DNA from: an uncultured Eubacteriales bacterium
GTDB lineage: Bacteria; Bacillota; Clostridia; Lachnospirales; Lachnospiraceae
NCBI GenBank assembly: GCA_900315425.1
Contig: OMZA01000004.1
Location: 1 to 64,000, forward strand
DNA: 64,000 nucleotides
Reading direction: 5' to 3'
The notes beneath the pieces were generated by a model. It was not told the DNA's origin and searched no databases. It saw only the letters and a list, made by a program, of their open reading frames with translations. Position 1 is the first letter of the stretch. Each line of letters starts with the position of its first letter. Positions 25,857 through 34,843 of the stretch are shown here, one piece after another. The translations under genes and the position numbers were made by a program.

Positions 25857-28358
25857 ATGAAACAGTATATTGTTACTGGTATGAGCTGTGCTGCATGTCA
25901 GGCAAGAGTTGAAAAAGCAGTATCCAAGGTATCGGGAGTTGACAGTTGTTCGGTATCTTTACTTACTAATTCTATGGGAGTTGAAGGAAAAGCAAGTCCT
26001 AAAGATATTATAAAAGCAGTGGAAGAAGCAGGTTATGGCGCTTCTGTAAAAGGGGAAAAAGATGTAGATAATTTAGAGTCTACATTTAAGGCAGAAGAGG
26101 AGGCTCTTAAAGACAGAGAAACGCCGATACTTGTAAAACGACTTGTATATTCGGCAGTATTTCTATTAGCCATTATGTATATCTCTATGGGACATGGAAT
26201 GCTTGGCTGGCCGATATTTAAATGGATGGATAATTACGTATCCATAGCTGTAACACAGATGTTATTAGCTATAATAGTAATGTTCATAAATAGGAAATTC
26301 TTTACATCGGGATTTAAATCAATGATTATGGGAGCACCAAATATGGACACTTTGGTGGCTTTAGGTTCGGCAACAGCCTTTGGATATTCATTGGTGGAAT
26401 TATATGTAATGATAAATGCTATGGCAGCTGGAGATTCCCACACGGTTATGAAATATGGAATGAATCTGTATTTTGAAACAGCAGCCATGATTCCTACCCT
26501 TATAACAGTAGGTAAGACATTGGAGTCCCTTTCAAAGGGAAGAACCACAGATGCCTTAAAAAGTCTTATGCAGCTTGAGGCAAAGACAGCAGTAGTTATT
26601 AAAGATGGTGTGGAGACAGAGGTTTCCATAGAACAGGTACAAGTAGGGGATATATTTATAGTAAAGCCAGGAGCTAACGTTCCTGTAGATGGTATTGTTA
26701 TAGAAGGAGAGAGTGCAGTAAATGAATCAGCCTTAACCGGTGAATCCATTCCTGTGGATAAGATGGTAGGTGATACCATTTCAGCGGCAACTCTTAATCA
26801 GTCGGGATACATAAAGGCCAAGGCAACCAGAGTAGGTAAAGATACAACACTATCTCAGATAATTCAAATGGTATCAGATGCAGCAGCTACCAAAGCACCT
26901 ATAGCAAGAATAGCAGACAAGGTAAGTGGAGTATTCGTACCTGCAGTTATTATAATCGCTTCGGTTACATTTCTTATATGGATAATAAGTGGACAGACGT
27001 TTACATTTGCCATAGCAAGGGCAATATCTGTGTTGGTTATCTCATGTCCATGTGCATTAGGACTGGCTACACCAGTTGCTATTATGGTAGGAAATGGAAT
27101 GGGAGCCAAAAATGGAATTCTATACAAGAGTGCAGCTGCTCAGGAAGAGACTAGCAGAATAAATATAGTAGCACTGGATAAGACAGGAACTATAACAAAG
27201 GGTGAGCCGGAAGTTATAGATATAGTTCCTGCAGAAGGAGTCAGTGAACATGAATTAATAGAGATAGCTACATCCATTGAGAGCAAATCAGAACACCCTT
27301 TGGCGAAGGCAATTATGAACTACGCTAGCAACAACAATATTTCTACAAGAGAAGTAACAGATTTTATTACCCTGCCGGGAAATGGACTAAAGGGTAAGTT
27401 ACAGGGTGTTGATATAGTTGCAGGTTCATACAAATTTATAAAAGAAAACCATAGTCTAAATGAAAATGTGAAAAAAACAGTTGATGAATTATCAGAACAG
27501 GGAAAGACGCCGATGCTGTTTGTAAAAGATGGAAAATATATTGGAATAATTGCTGTGGCAGATACCATAAAAGAGGATTCATATAAAGGCGTAAATGAAC
27601 TTAAAAATATGGGAATAAAGGTGGTTATGATTACAGGTGATAACCCAAAGACAGCAAAAGCCATTGCCTCAAAAGCAGGGGTGGACCATGTGGTAGCAGG
27701 AGTATTGCCAGATGGAAAAGAGAAGGTAATTATAGAACTGCAAAAATATGGCAAGGTAGCAATGGTAGGAGATGGAATAAACGATGCATTAGCCTTGACT
27801 AGAGCAGATATAGGAATAGCCATAGGAGTTGGAACAGATGTGGCCATAGATGCCGCTGACATAGTTCTTATGAAATCAAGGCTCTCAGATGTATCAGCAG
27901 CCATCAGACTAAGCAGACAAACAATAAAGAACATACATGAGAACCTGTTTTGGGCATTCTTTTATAACGTAATTTGTATTCCATTGGCAGCAGGATTCTA
28001 TTCTGCAATATTTGGATGGCAATTCGAGATGAATCCAATGGTAGGTGCAGCAGCTATGAGTTTATCTAGTTTTACAGTGTGTATGAACGCCCTTAGATTG
28101 AATCTCTTTAAGGACGTTGAAAATAAATATAATGACAAGGAGGATGTTATGACAAAAACAGTTAAAATTGAAGGAATGATGTGTGAACATTGCGAGGCAA
28201 GAGTAAAAAAGACATTAGAGGCGCTAGAAGGAATTGAAAGTGCAACAGCTAATCACAAAGAGGACGTGGCAGTAATTGAACTTTCAAAGGACGTAGACGA
28301 AGAAGTTATTAAAAAAGCTATTGAAGATCAGGATTATAAATATATAGGAATAGAGTGA
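25857..28358 (+). CDS. copA: Copper-exporting P1B-type ATPase with C-terminal CopZ-like domain
   Basis: Membrane Cu(I) efflux pump, 833 aa from ATG 25857 (AGGAGG 5 nt upstream; ATG 25842 precedes this site). N-terminal heavy-metal domain with GMSCAACQ (Cys11, Cys14), actuator TGES, transport motif SCPCALGLATP (CPC near 397-399), phosphorylation motif DKTGTITKGEPEV, HP motif SEHPLA, GDGINDALAL, eight predicted helices. Unusually it carries a second heavy-metal domain after the last helix (residues 765-833, GMMCEHCEARVKK), preceded by an in-frame ribosome site and ATG. Followed 4 bp later by csoR. Confidence 0.96.
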   Translation: MKQYIVTGMSCAACQARVEKAVSKVSGVDSCSVSLLTNSMGVEGKASPKDIIKAVEEAGYGASVKGEKDVDNLESTFKAEEEALKDRETPILVKRLVYSAVFLLAIMYISMGHGMLGWPIFKWMDNYVSIAVTQMLLAIIVMFINRKFFTSGFKSMIMGAPNMDTLVALGSATAFGYSLVELYVMINAMAAGDSHTVMKYGMNLYFETAAMIPTLITVGKTLESLSKGRTTDALKSLMQLEAKTAVVIKDGVETEVSIEQVQVGDIFIVKPGANVPVDGIVIEGESAVNESALTGESIPVDKMVGDTISAATLNQSGYIKAKATRVGKDTTLSQIIQMVSDAAATKAPIARIADKVSGVFVPAVIIIASVTFLIWIISGQTFTFAIARAISVLVISCPCALGLATPVAIMVGNGMGAKNGILYKSAAAQEETSRINIVALDKTGTITKGEPEVIDIVPAEGVSEHELIEIATSIESKSEHPLAKAIMNYASNNNISTREVTDFITLPGNGLKGKLQGVDIVAGSYKFIKENHSLNENVKKTVDELSEQGKTPMLFVKDGKYIGIIAVADTIKEDSYKGVNELKNMGIKVVMITGDNPKTAKAIASKAGVDHVVAGVLPDGKEKVIIELQKYGKVAMVGDGINDALALTRADIGIAIGVGTDVAIDAADIVLMKSRLSDVSAAIRLSRQTIKNIHENLFWAFFYNVICIPLAAGFYSAIFGWQFEMNPMVGAAAMSLSSFTVCMNALRLNLFKDVENKYNDKEDVMTKTVKIEGMMCEHCEARVKKTLEALEGIESATANHKEDVAVIELSKDVDEEVIKKAIEDQDYKYIGIE
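28149..28358 (+). CDS. Possible internally initiated CopZ-like copper chaperone (nested in copA)
   Basis: In frame with copA, AAGGAGG (28137-28143) stands 5 nt before ATG 28149. Translation from there gives exactly 69 residues, MTKTVKIEGMMCEHCEARVK onwards, the usual size of a free CopZ with the MxCxxC copper site. The string GGAGGATGTTATGA also forms the copA start itself. It could be a real second product, or the remnant of a separate copZ fused to copA when the copA stop was lost. Internal start use cannot be proven from sequence. Confidence 0.4.
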   Translation: MTKTVKIEGMMCEHCEARVKKTLEALEGIESATANHKEDVAVIELSKDVDEEVIKKAIEDQDYKYIGIE

Positions 28359-28362
28359 TATT

Positions 28363-28671
28363 ATGTCGTGTTGTTGTACAGATGAAGAAAGAAAAAAACA
28401 CAAACCTAGAACGGATAAAGAGTTAAAATCTTTGGTAAACAGGCTTAACAGAATAGAGGGACAGATCTGCGGAATTAAGAAAATGCTTGAGGCAAACAGA
28501 TACTGTCCGGATATTCTTATGCAGGTAAGTTCAGTGCAATCTGCACTTAATTCTTTTAATAAGGAACTTCTATCAAGTCACATAAAATCCTGTGTGGTAG
28601 ATGACATAAAAGAAGGAAATGAAGAAGCAGTAGATGAACTTTGTGAGCTGTTGAAAAAGACAATGAAATAG
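28363..28671 (+). CDS. csoR: Copper-sensing transcriptional repressor CsoR
   Basis: Helical tetrameric repressor of the DUF156 family, 102 aa. Copper ligands are spaced as in characterised CsoR: Cys48 (RYCPDIL), His73 and Cys77 (SSHIKSC). A second-shell pattern RLNRIEGQICGIKKML is typical. The N-terminus MSCCCTDEE adds three unusual Cys residues. Copper binding should release it from the box at 25797-25815. Coupled to copA by a 4-bp gap; GAGTGA at the copA stop may act as its ribosome site. Confidence 0.94.
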   Translation: MSCCCTDEERKKHKPRTDKELKSLVNRLNRIEGQICGIKKMLEANRYCPDILMQVSSVQSALNSFNKELLSSHIKSCVVDDIKEGNEEAVDELCELLKKTMK

Positions 28672-28686
28672 TTTAAAATTTTAAGT

Positions 28687-29754
28687 ATGAGTGAAGAGAA
28701 TACAAACAATCAGGAACAACCTGAAAAAAACAAAGATAAAAAGATTCCGGTAATAAACATACTTAAATGGTTATTTGTGCTTATAATTGTCATTATCATA
28801 ACCATGGTAATTAGAAAGTCTGGAGTAAACATCTTAAATGAAATAAGGGATTTGTCCGGACTTTCCATAGTGCTGTTAGTGGCATCTAGTGTAATCTATA
28901 ACATTTACGATGGAATTGGATATTATCTCATTGGTCAGAGATATAATCCTAAGTTTACAGTATGGGATGGTATAAAAACCTCATATTACTCTGGTTTTTT
29001 TAGATTGGCAACTCTAGGAAGTGCCACTGCAATTTCAGGAGTATACTATCTAAGTACAAAGAAGGTGCCGCCGGCAAGAAGTACCAGCTTCATTTCCCTT
29101 AATTATATGCTTCAAAAGATTGCTGTACTGATGATATTTTTAGTGCTTTTTGTAGTGAATTATCAGCAGATTAATCAGGATTTTAACAAGTATATAAAAT
29201 ATATATTTTTAGGGATTGTGGTAACAATTCTTATAGCTACAGGCTTTTTAATGATATGTACATGGAAGACCATGCATAGATTTTTATTCTTTATAGCGGA
29301 TAAATTACTAGGAAAGACAAGATATAAATCTAAAGCAGATAAGATAAAAGAGCAGTTAACCATTTTAAGGGAAGAGAGTTTAAGTATATTAAAAGATAAA
29401 AAAATGATAACATTTATGGTTCTTTGTAATATATTTAAATTTTTCTTTGGTTGGTACCTGATACCATATGTAATGACTAAAACTACCGGATTACATGATT
29501 TTATATATAAAATGGGTGTTACCTCAATGGCTTCGGCATTGGCAGGAGTGATACCATCACCGGGTTCTGCCGGTTCTTTAGAGGCGTTGTTTTATGCCAT
29601 GTATCAGGTGATAACAGATGATAAAGCTTTATCAATGGCAGTATCTCTGGTTTACAGAGGATTTACTTACTTTTTGCCTTTTATAATAGGAGCATTTGTG
29701 GTTGCAGGTCATAGAATAAAAATAAAACGAGAAAAAAAAAATAATCGTTGTTAA
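28687..29754 (+). CDS. Flippase-like integral membrane protein (LPG synthase TM / UPF0104 family)
   Basis: 355 aa with about eight membrane helices after a charged N-terminus of about 25 residues. The pattern (SGVNILNEIRDLSGLSIVLL..., RLATLGSATAISGVYYLS, SLNYMLQKIAV, GVIPSPGSAGSLEALF near residue 280) matches the lysylphosphatidylglycerol synthetase transmembrane/YbhN family, thought to move lipids across the membrane. There is no aminoacyl-transfer domain. No good ribosome site is visible before the ATG; it starts 15 bp after csoR, so coupling is possible although a copper link is not implied. The stop codon lies inside the terminator stem. Confidence 0.82.
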   Translation: MSEENTNNQEQPEKNKDKKIPVINILKWLFVLIIVIIITMVIRKSGVNILNEIRDLSGLSIVLLVASSVIYNIYDGIGYYLIGQRYNPKFTVWDGIKTSYYSGFFRLATLGSATAISGVYYLSTKKVPPARSTSFISLNYMLQKIAVLMIFLVLFVVNYQQINQDFNKYIKYIFLGIVVTILIATGFLMICTWKTMHRFLFFIADKLLGKTRYKSKADKIKEQLTILREESLSILKDKKMITFMVLCNIFKFFFGWYLIPYVMTKTTGLHDFIYKMGVTSMASALAGVIPSPGSAGSLEALFYAMYQVITDDKALSMAVSLVYRGFTYFLPFIIGAFVVAGHRIKIKREKKNNRC

Positions 29755-29785
29755 TCTCTGTGTTGAGATTAACAACGATTTTTTT
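29743..29785. terminator. Bidirectional terminator
   Basis: 16-bp perfect stem (29743-29758 with 29765-29780), 6-nt loop, T-run on the plus side and a run of A bases before it that gives a T-run for the minus strand. It ends the flippase-like gene (stop inside the stem) and the convergent GH13 gene. Confidence 0.9.
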
Positions 29786-31535
29786 AATAAATAACCACGC
29801 CACCGGGCATAAGTAAATTTTCTTTTTTACCATACTTAAATATGGGTTTATCTTTGGTAAGCTTGTAAGGAATATCACTGCAGTTTATAATGACAGTCCT
29901 TGTTTTGCAATTTTTAGAGTATCTTTCGTAAATAATAACCCTGTCGTTTTTACTTCGAATGAATTTATATTGATTGCTTCTAAAGGCAGGATATTTATTT
30001 CTAAGGGAAATAAGTTTTTTCATGATTTTAATTCGATCATCATATTTACCCTGTTCAATCTCTTTCCAAGGCATACATCTTCTGCAATCCGGGTCCCTAC
30101 CGCCTTCTAGCACAAGTTCAGTTCCATAGTAAATGCATACAGTACCAGGCATGGTAAACAAAATGGCCATCTGCTGGTAAAAGGAATGGATGTCACCTAG
30201 CTTGTTAATGAGACGAATGGTGTCATGGGAATCTAAAAGGTTAAATAAAACCTTGCTAGTCTGTTCCATGTACATGGAGTAACATCTGTTAATGGCAAAT
30301 TCAAAATCTAAAGCAGTGCTGTTTTTATCTGCCCAAAACTGTTCAATACTATCGCCAAAAGGATAATTCATAACAGAATCAAATTCATCCCCTCTAAGCC
30401 AAGGAGTGGAGTCATGCCATATTTCACCAAGTATATAAATATCAGGTTTTAATTTCTTTAATGCGATTCTCATCTCTTTGCATAAAGTATGAGAAATTTC
30501 ATTGGCAACATCTAGTCGAATACCATCAATATCGTACTCTTTAACCCATTTAGTAAGTACTTTAAGAATAAATTTTCTAACTTCAGGATTGTTGGTATTA
30601 AGTTTAGGCATCATATCAACAAAGGCAAAGGTATAGTATTTACCGGCTTTTGAATTAGTAGCAAAACCTTTATTGGAAAAAGGCCATGAATTGATCATGA
30701 ACCAGTCATAATATTTTGAATCAGGTCCATTCTTAACTACATCCTCCCATGGTTTAAAAGTTCTTCCGGAATGATTAAATACCCCGTCCATCATAACCTT
30801 TATACCATGTTCATGGGCAGTTTTAACCATTTCTTTCATGTCTTCATCAGTTCCAAAATGAGGGTCTATAGTTGTATAACTGCCGGTGTCATATTTATGA
30901 TTACTTTCACCTTTACACACAGGGGTAAGATATAGCCCACTGATACCAAGAGACTGAAGGTAGTCCATTTTGCTGGTAATGCCGGGAATGTCCCCACCAT
31001 AAAAGTCAAAGGATTTAACCTGTTTGTCAGGGCCTTTCCAGGGTTTTACGTTTTTAGGATTAATATCAGGATTGCCATTACAGAATCTATCAATAAATAT
31101 CTGATACCACACAGTTGAATTGACCCAATCCGGAGTAACATTGATATCTGAGGGATTCATCCAAGGAAAATAGAAGAACTGCTTTCTTCTGTTAAAGGAT
31201 TTAAATTCCGATTCCGTGTAAAAGTCATCTTCCAGCATGTAGTATTTTTCTTTGCCGGCTTCTAGAATAAAATAGTAACTTAGACGTTTGAATTTTGGCT
31301 TAACAATTCCAGACCATATAATTTGATGACGTAATAACTTAGTATCTTCGAGAACTAAAAGACTCTCGGTAAAATCCTGATTGCCACCCATTATTCCTCC
31401 AGTGAATGGGTCCCCATATACTAGAGTGACTTTTGCTACATCATAGCCGGTGTAAATATTAATTTTAATATCGTTTTCATTTAAAGGATAGCAGTAGTTG
31501 TCTACTGCTTTGTGATGTATAGCTTCCAGATTCAT
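29784..31535 (-). CDS. GH13 alpha-glucan hydrolase (neopullulanase/cyclomaltodextrinase-like)
   Basis: Intracellular alpha-amylase-family enzyme of 583 aa without signal peptide. An N-terminal beta domain like CBM34 (residues about 1-120) precedes the (beta/alpha)8 barrel. Conserved regions: MDGVFNHSG (I), GIRLDVANE (nucleophile Asp near 339), LGEIWHD (acid/base Glu near 371) and LLDSHDT (Asp near 437). The likely role is cleaving maltodextrin, cyclodextrin or pullulan fragments taken up from starch. It starts 3 bp after the CYTH gene stop. Exact specificity cannot be told. Confidence 0.9.
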   Translation of the reverse strand: MNLEAIHHKAVDNYCYPLNENDIKINIYTGYDVAKVTLVYGDPFTGGIMGGNQDFTESLLVLEDTKLLRHQIIWSGIVKPKFKRLSYYFILEAGKEKYYMLEDDFYTESEFKSFNRRKQFFYFPWMNPSDINVTPDWVNSTVWYQIFIDRFCNGNPDINPKNVKPWKGPDKQVKSFDFYGGDIPGITSKMDYLQSLGISGLYLTPVCKGESNHKYDTGSYTTIDPHFGTDEDMKEMVKTAHEHGIKVMMDGVFNHSGRTFKPWEDVVKNGPDSKYYDWFMINSWPFSNKGFATNSKAGKYYTFAFVDMMPKLNTNNPEVRKFILKVLTKWVKEYDIDGIRLDVANEISHTLCKEMRIALKKLKPDIYILGEIWHDSTPWLRGDEFDSVMNYPFGDSIEQFWADKNSTALDFEFAINRCYSMYMEQTSKVLFNLLDSHDTIRLINKLGDIHSFYQQMAILFTMPGTVCIYYGTELVLEGGRDPDCRRCMPWKEIEQGKYDDRIKIMKKLISLRNKYPAFRSNQYKFIRSKNDRVIIYERYSKNCKTRTVIINCSDIPYKLTKDKPIFKYGKKENLLMPGGVVIY

Positions 31536-31538
31536 AAA

Positions 31539-32024
31539 TCATTCTCCTGATTTTGACATATTTACAAGTAAAGAAATATCTTCTGAATTCATTTTACTCA
31601 TTTTGCTGTTGTGAAATCTTCCGTCTAAAGTAACGTCCTTTCCAAACCAGTCAGGAGCCACAAAAGATTTAGCCTCAGCTTCATTTTCAAATTCTACTTC
31701 AGCAAGTATAATCCCCTTAAATAATCCTTCAAACACATCAAGTTCTATGATGTATTTTTCAAAGGGAATTATATATCTTTTTTTTGTGATAACATTGTCA
31801 TCAGCCTTATCTATTAAGTGTAAATACCCATCTTTAGTAAGGGGAAGATTGTATTCTTCCCTGGTCATTAGTCCACTACCCTTATAAGTTAAATAGTACT
31901 CATCATCTTGTTTTCTGACTCTTACAACGGGATTGGTATTTAGATAACCCTGTTCAATACTATGAAAAGAATAATCTGATAGATTAGGTAAAATCTTAAC
32001 TAAAAATTTACGTTCAATTTCCAT
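31539..32024 (-). CDS. CYTH domain phosphatase
   Basis: 161-aa CYTH (CyaB-thiamine triphosphatase) protein. The signature MEIERKFLV (ExExK) starts the protein, followed by VRVRKQDDEYYLTYKG and ELDVFEG...AEVEFENEAEA, the acidic and basic strands lining the tunnel. Members often hydrolyse inorganic tripolyphosphate. I chose ATG 32024, with GGAGG upstream, rather than 32051. Cotranscribed with the GH13 gene. Confidence 0.88.
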   Translation of the reverse strand: MEIERKFLVKILPNLSDYSFHSIEQGYLNTNPVVRVRKQDDEYYLTYKGSGLMTREEYNLPLTKDGYLHLIDKADDNVITKKRYIIPFEKYIIELDVFEGLFKGIILAEVEFENEAEAKSFVAPDWFGKDVTLDGRFHNSKMSKMNSEDISLLVNMSKSGE

Positions 32025-32103
32025 AAAAAACCTCCAAAAAAATTTTATCACACATAAGACATTTATATCAATTATAAAAGAGAATCTTTATTTGATTAAA
32101 GGC

Positions 32104-32133
32104 TTGAATTATGGGAAATACTTACATTATAAT
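32104..32133 (+). promoter_or_regulatory. Promoter of the DJ-1/PfpI gene
   Basis: TTGAAT (32104-32109), 18-bp spacer, TATAAT (32128-32133), in the divergent spacer with the CYTH gene. Confidence 0.6.
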
Positions 32134-32182
32134 TTAATGGTGAATTAAACGATTAAAACATATGGAAAGAAATGAGGTTTTT

Positions 32183-32734
32183 ATGAGTAAAGTATATGCG
32201 TTTTTAGCAGATGGATTTGAAGAGACAGAAGCAATTGCAGTAATAGATGTATTATTAAGAGGAGATATTCAGGTTAAAACAGTATCTATTAATGATACGA
32301 CTAAAGTGACAGGAGTTCATGGAATTGTTATGATGGCCGATCAGACAATAGAAGAAACAGATATGGATGATGCCGATATGCTATTTTTACCGGGAGGAGT
32401 TCCAGGAACACCTAATTTGGCAGCTAATGAGAAATTAACTAACGCACTTATAAAATATAACCAGTCAGGAAAGAGAATTGCAGCTATTTGTGCAGCACCA
32501 TATATATTAGGGGAGCTTGGATTTTTAAAGGGAAGAGAAGCAACAGTGTTCCCTGGTTTTGAAGATAAGCTTGAAGGGGCAAAGGAGTATACCAGAGCAG
32601 GGGTTGTAACCGATGGACATATCACAACTGCCAGAGGCATGGGTGTTGCCATAGATTTAGGATTGGAATTAATAAGCCTTTTAAAGGATAAAGAATTAGC
32701 TGATGAAGTGGCTAAACGAATTCAATTGGTTTAG
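32183..32734 (+). CDS. DJ-1/PfpI family protein
   Basis: 183-aa DJ-1/ThiJ fold protein. It starts SKVYAFLADGFEETEAI (the conserved Glu that activates the Cys) and carries the nucleophile elbow AAICAAPYILGE, then TARGMGVAIDLGLELI. Members act as deglycases, chaperones or stress proteins; the role here is unassigned. I chose ATG 32183, preceded by GAGG, over ATG 32162. Confidence 0.9.
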   Translation: MSKVYAFLADGFEETEAIAVIDVLLRGDIQVKTVSINDTTKVTGVHGIVMMADQTIEETDMDDADMLFLPGGVPGTPNLAANEKLTNALIKYNQSGKRIAAICAAPYILGELGFLKGREATVFPGFEDKLEGAKEYTRAGVVTDGHITTARGMGVAIDLGLELISLLKDKELADEVAKRIQLV

Positions 32735-32743
32735 TGTAACCAC

Positions 32744-32772
32744 TAGACTTATGATATTTCTTATGTTATAAT
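32744..32772 (+). promoter_or_regulatory. Promoter of tig
   Basis: TAGACT (32744-32749), 17-bp spacer, TATAAT (32767-32772), 55 bp upstream of the trigger factor start. Confidence 0.6.
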
Positions 32773-32826
32773 GCTTTGATGTTATAGCGTCTAAGTGGCG
32801 CAGTAGATAGAATGGAGGATTTACAA

Positions 32827-34137
32827 ATGAGTGTACAGGTTGAAAACCTTGAGAACAATATGGCAAAGCTTACAATTGAAGTGGCAGCTGATGAAGTTAC
32901 AAAGGCCATTGAAAAAGTTTATAATAAAGAAAAGGGCAGAATTACAATTCCAGGATTTAGAAAGGGTAAAGCTCCTAGAAAAATTATCGAGAAGATGTAT
33001 GGTAAAGAAGTATTTTACGAAGGAGCAATCAATGATTTAATCCCATCTGCATACGCTAAAGCTGCAGACGAGACAGATATTGAAATCGTTTCACAGCCTA
33101 AGATTGATGTTACTCAGTTTGAGGAAGGAAAAGATTTTATATTCACAGCAGAAGTTGCAGTAAAACCTGAAGTTGAGTTAGGTCAGTATAAAGGTATCGA
33201 GGTTACTAAAGTAGACGTAACAGTAACAGAAGATGAGATAAATGCAGAAATCGATAAAGAGAGAGCTCAGAATGCTAGAACAATCGATGTTACTGACAGA
33301 CCTGTAGAAATGGGAGACAAGACAATTATTGATTTCGAAGGTTTCGTTGACGGAGAACCATTTGAAGGCGGAAAAGGTCTTGACTATCCATTAGAGATTG
33401 GCTCACATTCATTTATAGATAATTTTGAGGATCAGCTTGTTGGTAAGAACATTGGTGAAGAGGTAGAAGTAAATGTTACATTCCCAGAGGAATATCATGC
33501 AGATAACCTTGCTGGAAAGCCTGCTATGTTCAAAGTAACAGTTAAGAAGATTAGCACACAAGAGCTTCCAGAGCTTAACGATGAGTTCGTAGATGATGTT
33601 TCAGAATTCGATACAGTTGATAAGTACAAGGAAAGTATCAAAGAAAAGTTAGAAGAGAAGAAGAAACAGAACGCTGATGAAGTTAAAGAAGAGGAAGTTA
33701 TTAAGAAGATTATCGAGAACTCAAAGATGGATCTTCCAGAAGCTATGATTGATACACAGGTTACAAGAATGGCTGACGATTTTGCCAGAAGACTTGAGAG
33801 TCAGGGACTTTCTATTGAGCAGTACTTCCAATATACAGGTCAGACAGAGGAAAAATTTGCTGAGGAATTAAAACCACAGGCTATTCAGCGTATCCAGAGC
33901 AGACTTGTACTTGAAGCAATTGCAGCAGCAGAGAATATTGAAGTAACAGAAGAAGATTTCAACAAAGAAGTTGAAGATATGGCTAAGGCATATTCAATGG
34001 AAGTTGAAAAAGTAAAAGAGTACCTTTCTGACAATGATAAAGAAAGCATTATGGAAGACCTTAAGGTTAAGAAGGCAGTTGCCCTTGTTAAAGATTCAGC
34101 AGTTGCAACATTAGAGCCAAAGTCAGATGAGGAATAA
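32827..34137 (+). CDS. tig: Trigger factor (ribosome-associated chaperone, PPIase)
   Basis: Binds at the ribosome exit tunnel and assists folding of nascent chains. N-terminal ribosome-binding domain with GFRKGKAPRKIIEKMYG (the GFRxGxxP loop, near residues 40-55), central FKBP domain (about 150-240: DKTIIDFEGFVDGEPFEGGKG), and C-terminal helical chaperone arms. 436 aa. I chose ATG 32827, 8 nt after GGAGG, over ATG 32812. Confidence 0.96.
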   Translation: MSVQVENLENNMAKLTIEVAADEVTKAIEKVYNKEKGRITIPGFRKGKAPRKIIEKMYGKEVFYEGAINDLIPSAYAKAADETDIEIVSQPKIDVTQFEEGKDFIFTAEVAVKPEVELGQYKGIEVTKVDVTVTEDEINAEIDKERAQNARTIDVTDRPVEMGDKTIIDFEGFVDGEPFEGGKGLDYPLEIGSHSFIDNFEDQLVGKNIGEEVEVNVTFPEEYHADNLAGKPAMFKVTVKKISTQELPELNDEFVDDVSEFDTVDKYKESIKEKLEEKKKQNADEVKEEEVIKKIIENSKMDLPEAMIDTQVTRMADDFARRLESQGLSIEQYFQYTGQTEEKFAEELKPQAIQRIQSRLVLEAIAAAENIEVTEEDFNKEVEDMAKAYSMEVEKVKEYLSDNDKESIMEDLKVKKAVALVKDSAVATLEPKSDEE

Positions 34138-34173
34138 TTTTACATTAAGACATTTATTATGAAAGACAATAAT

Positions 34174-34208
34174 AGCAGTCTGTGTGGAACGTCACAGGCT
34201 GCTGTTTT
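34174..34208 (+). terminator. Terminator after tig
   Basis: AGCAGTCTGTG (34174-34184) pairs with CACAGGCTGCT (34193-34203), then GTTTT. It separates tig from clpP. Confidence 0.8.
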
Positions 34209-34249
34209 AAAATTTAATTATTTTAAAATACGTTTCAGAAAGAGGAATT

Positions 34250-34831
34250 ATGAGTTTAGTACCTTATGTCATTGAACAAACAGGACGAGGCGAGAGATCT
34301 TATGACATTTATTCTCGTCTTTTGAAAGATAGGATTATTTTTTTAGGTGAAGAAGTAAATGATGTGTCAGCAAGTCTTATTGTGGCTCAGCTTTTATTCT
34401 TAGAATCAGAGGATCCAAACAAAGATATTCACCTTTATATTAACAGTCCGGGTGGATCTGTTACAGCAGGTATGGCTATATATGATACAATGAATTATAT
34501 CAAGTGTGATGTATCTACAATTTGTATCGGTATGGCAGCGTCTATGGGAGCGTTCCTGTTATCAGGTGGAGCAAAGGGTAAGAGAATGGCACTTCCTAAT
34601 GCAAAGATTATGATTCACCAGCCTTCAGGTGGAGCAAAAGGTCAGGCAACAGAGATTAGTATTGTTGCAGAGGAGATTCTTAAGACCAGACAGAAATTAA
34701 ATGAGATACTTTCAGCTAATACAGGTAAATCCTATGAGGAGATTGCTAAAGACACTGAAAGAGATAATTATATGACATCAGAAGAAGCTAAAGAATACGG
34801 GCTTATTGATAAGGTTATTGTAAGTAGATAA
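34250..34831 (+). CDS. clpP: ATP-dependent Clp protease proteolytic subunit
   Basis: Serine protease forming the ClpP barrel. Catalytic triad Ser98 (GMAASMGAF), His123 (IMIHQPSGG) and Asp172. The hydrophobic contact and IGF-loop-pocket features ([19 protein letters not shown]) are normal. 193 aa. AGAGG before the ATG. clpX follows after 12 bp, so protease and unfoldase are made together. Confidence 0.97.
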   Translation: MSLVPYVIEQTGRGERSYDIYSRLLKDRIIFLGEEVNDVSASLIVAQLLFLESEDPNKDIHLYINSPGGSVTAGMAIYDTMNYIKCDVSTICIGMAASMGAFLLSGGAKGKRMALPNAKIMIHQPSGGAKGQATEISIVAEEILKTRQKLNEILSANTGKSYEEIAKDTERDNYMTSEEAKEYGLIDKVIVSR

Positions 34832-34843
34832 TAAGGAGCAGGT

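Noticed and set aside
26234..26779. Open frame of 181 codons on the minus strand inside copA
   Set aside because: Antisense shadow of the conserved copper ATPase; Ser/Thr/Ile-rich with no recognisable motif.
27320..27934. Open frame of 204 codons on the minus strand inside copA
   Set aside because: Antisense of the ATPase P and N domains; low-complexity shadow translation.
34204..34236. AT-rich repeat TTTTAAAATTTAATTATTTTAAAAT before clpP considered as a CtsR-type site
   Set aside because: It lacks the CtsR heptad repeat (GGTCAAA direct repeats) and is better explained as simple AT-rich leader.
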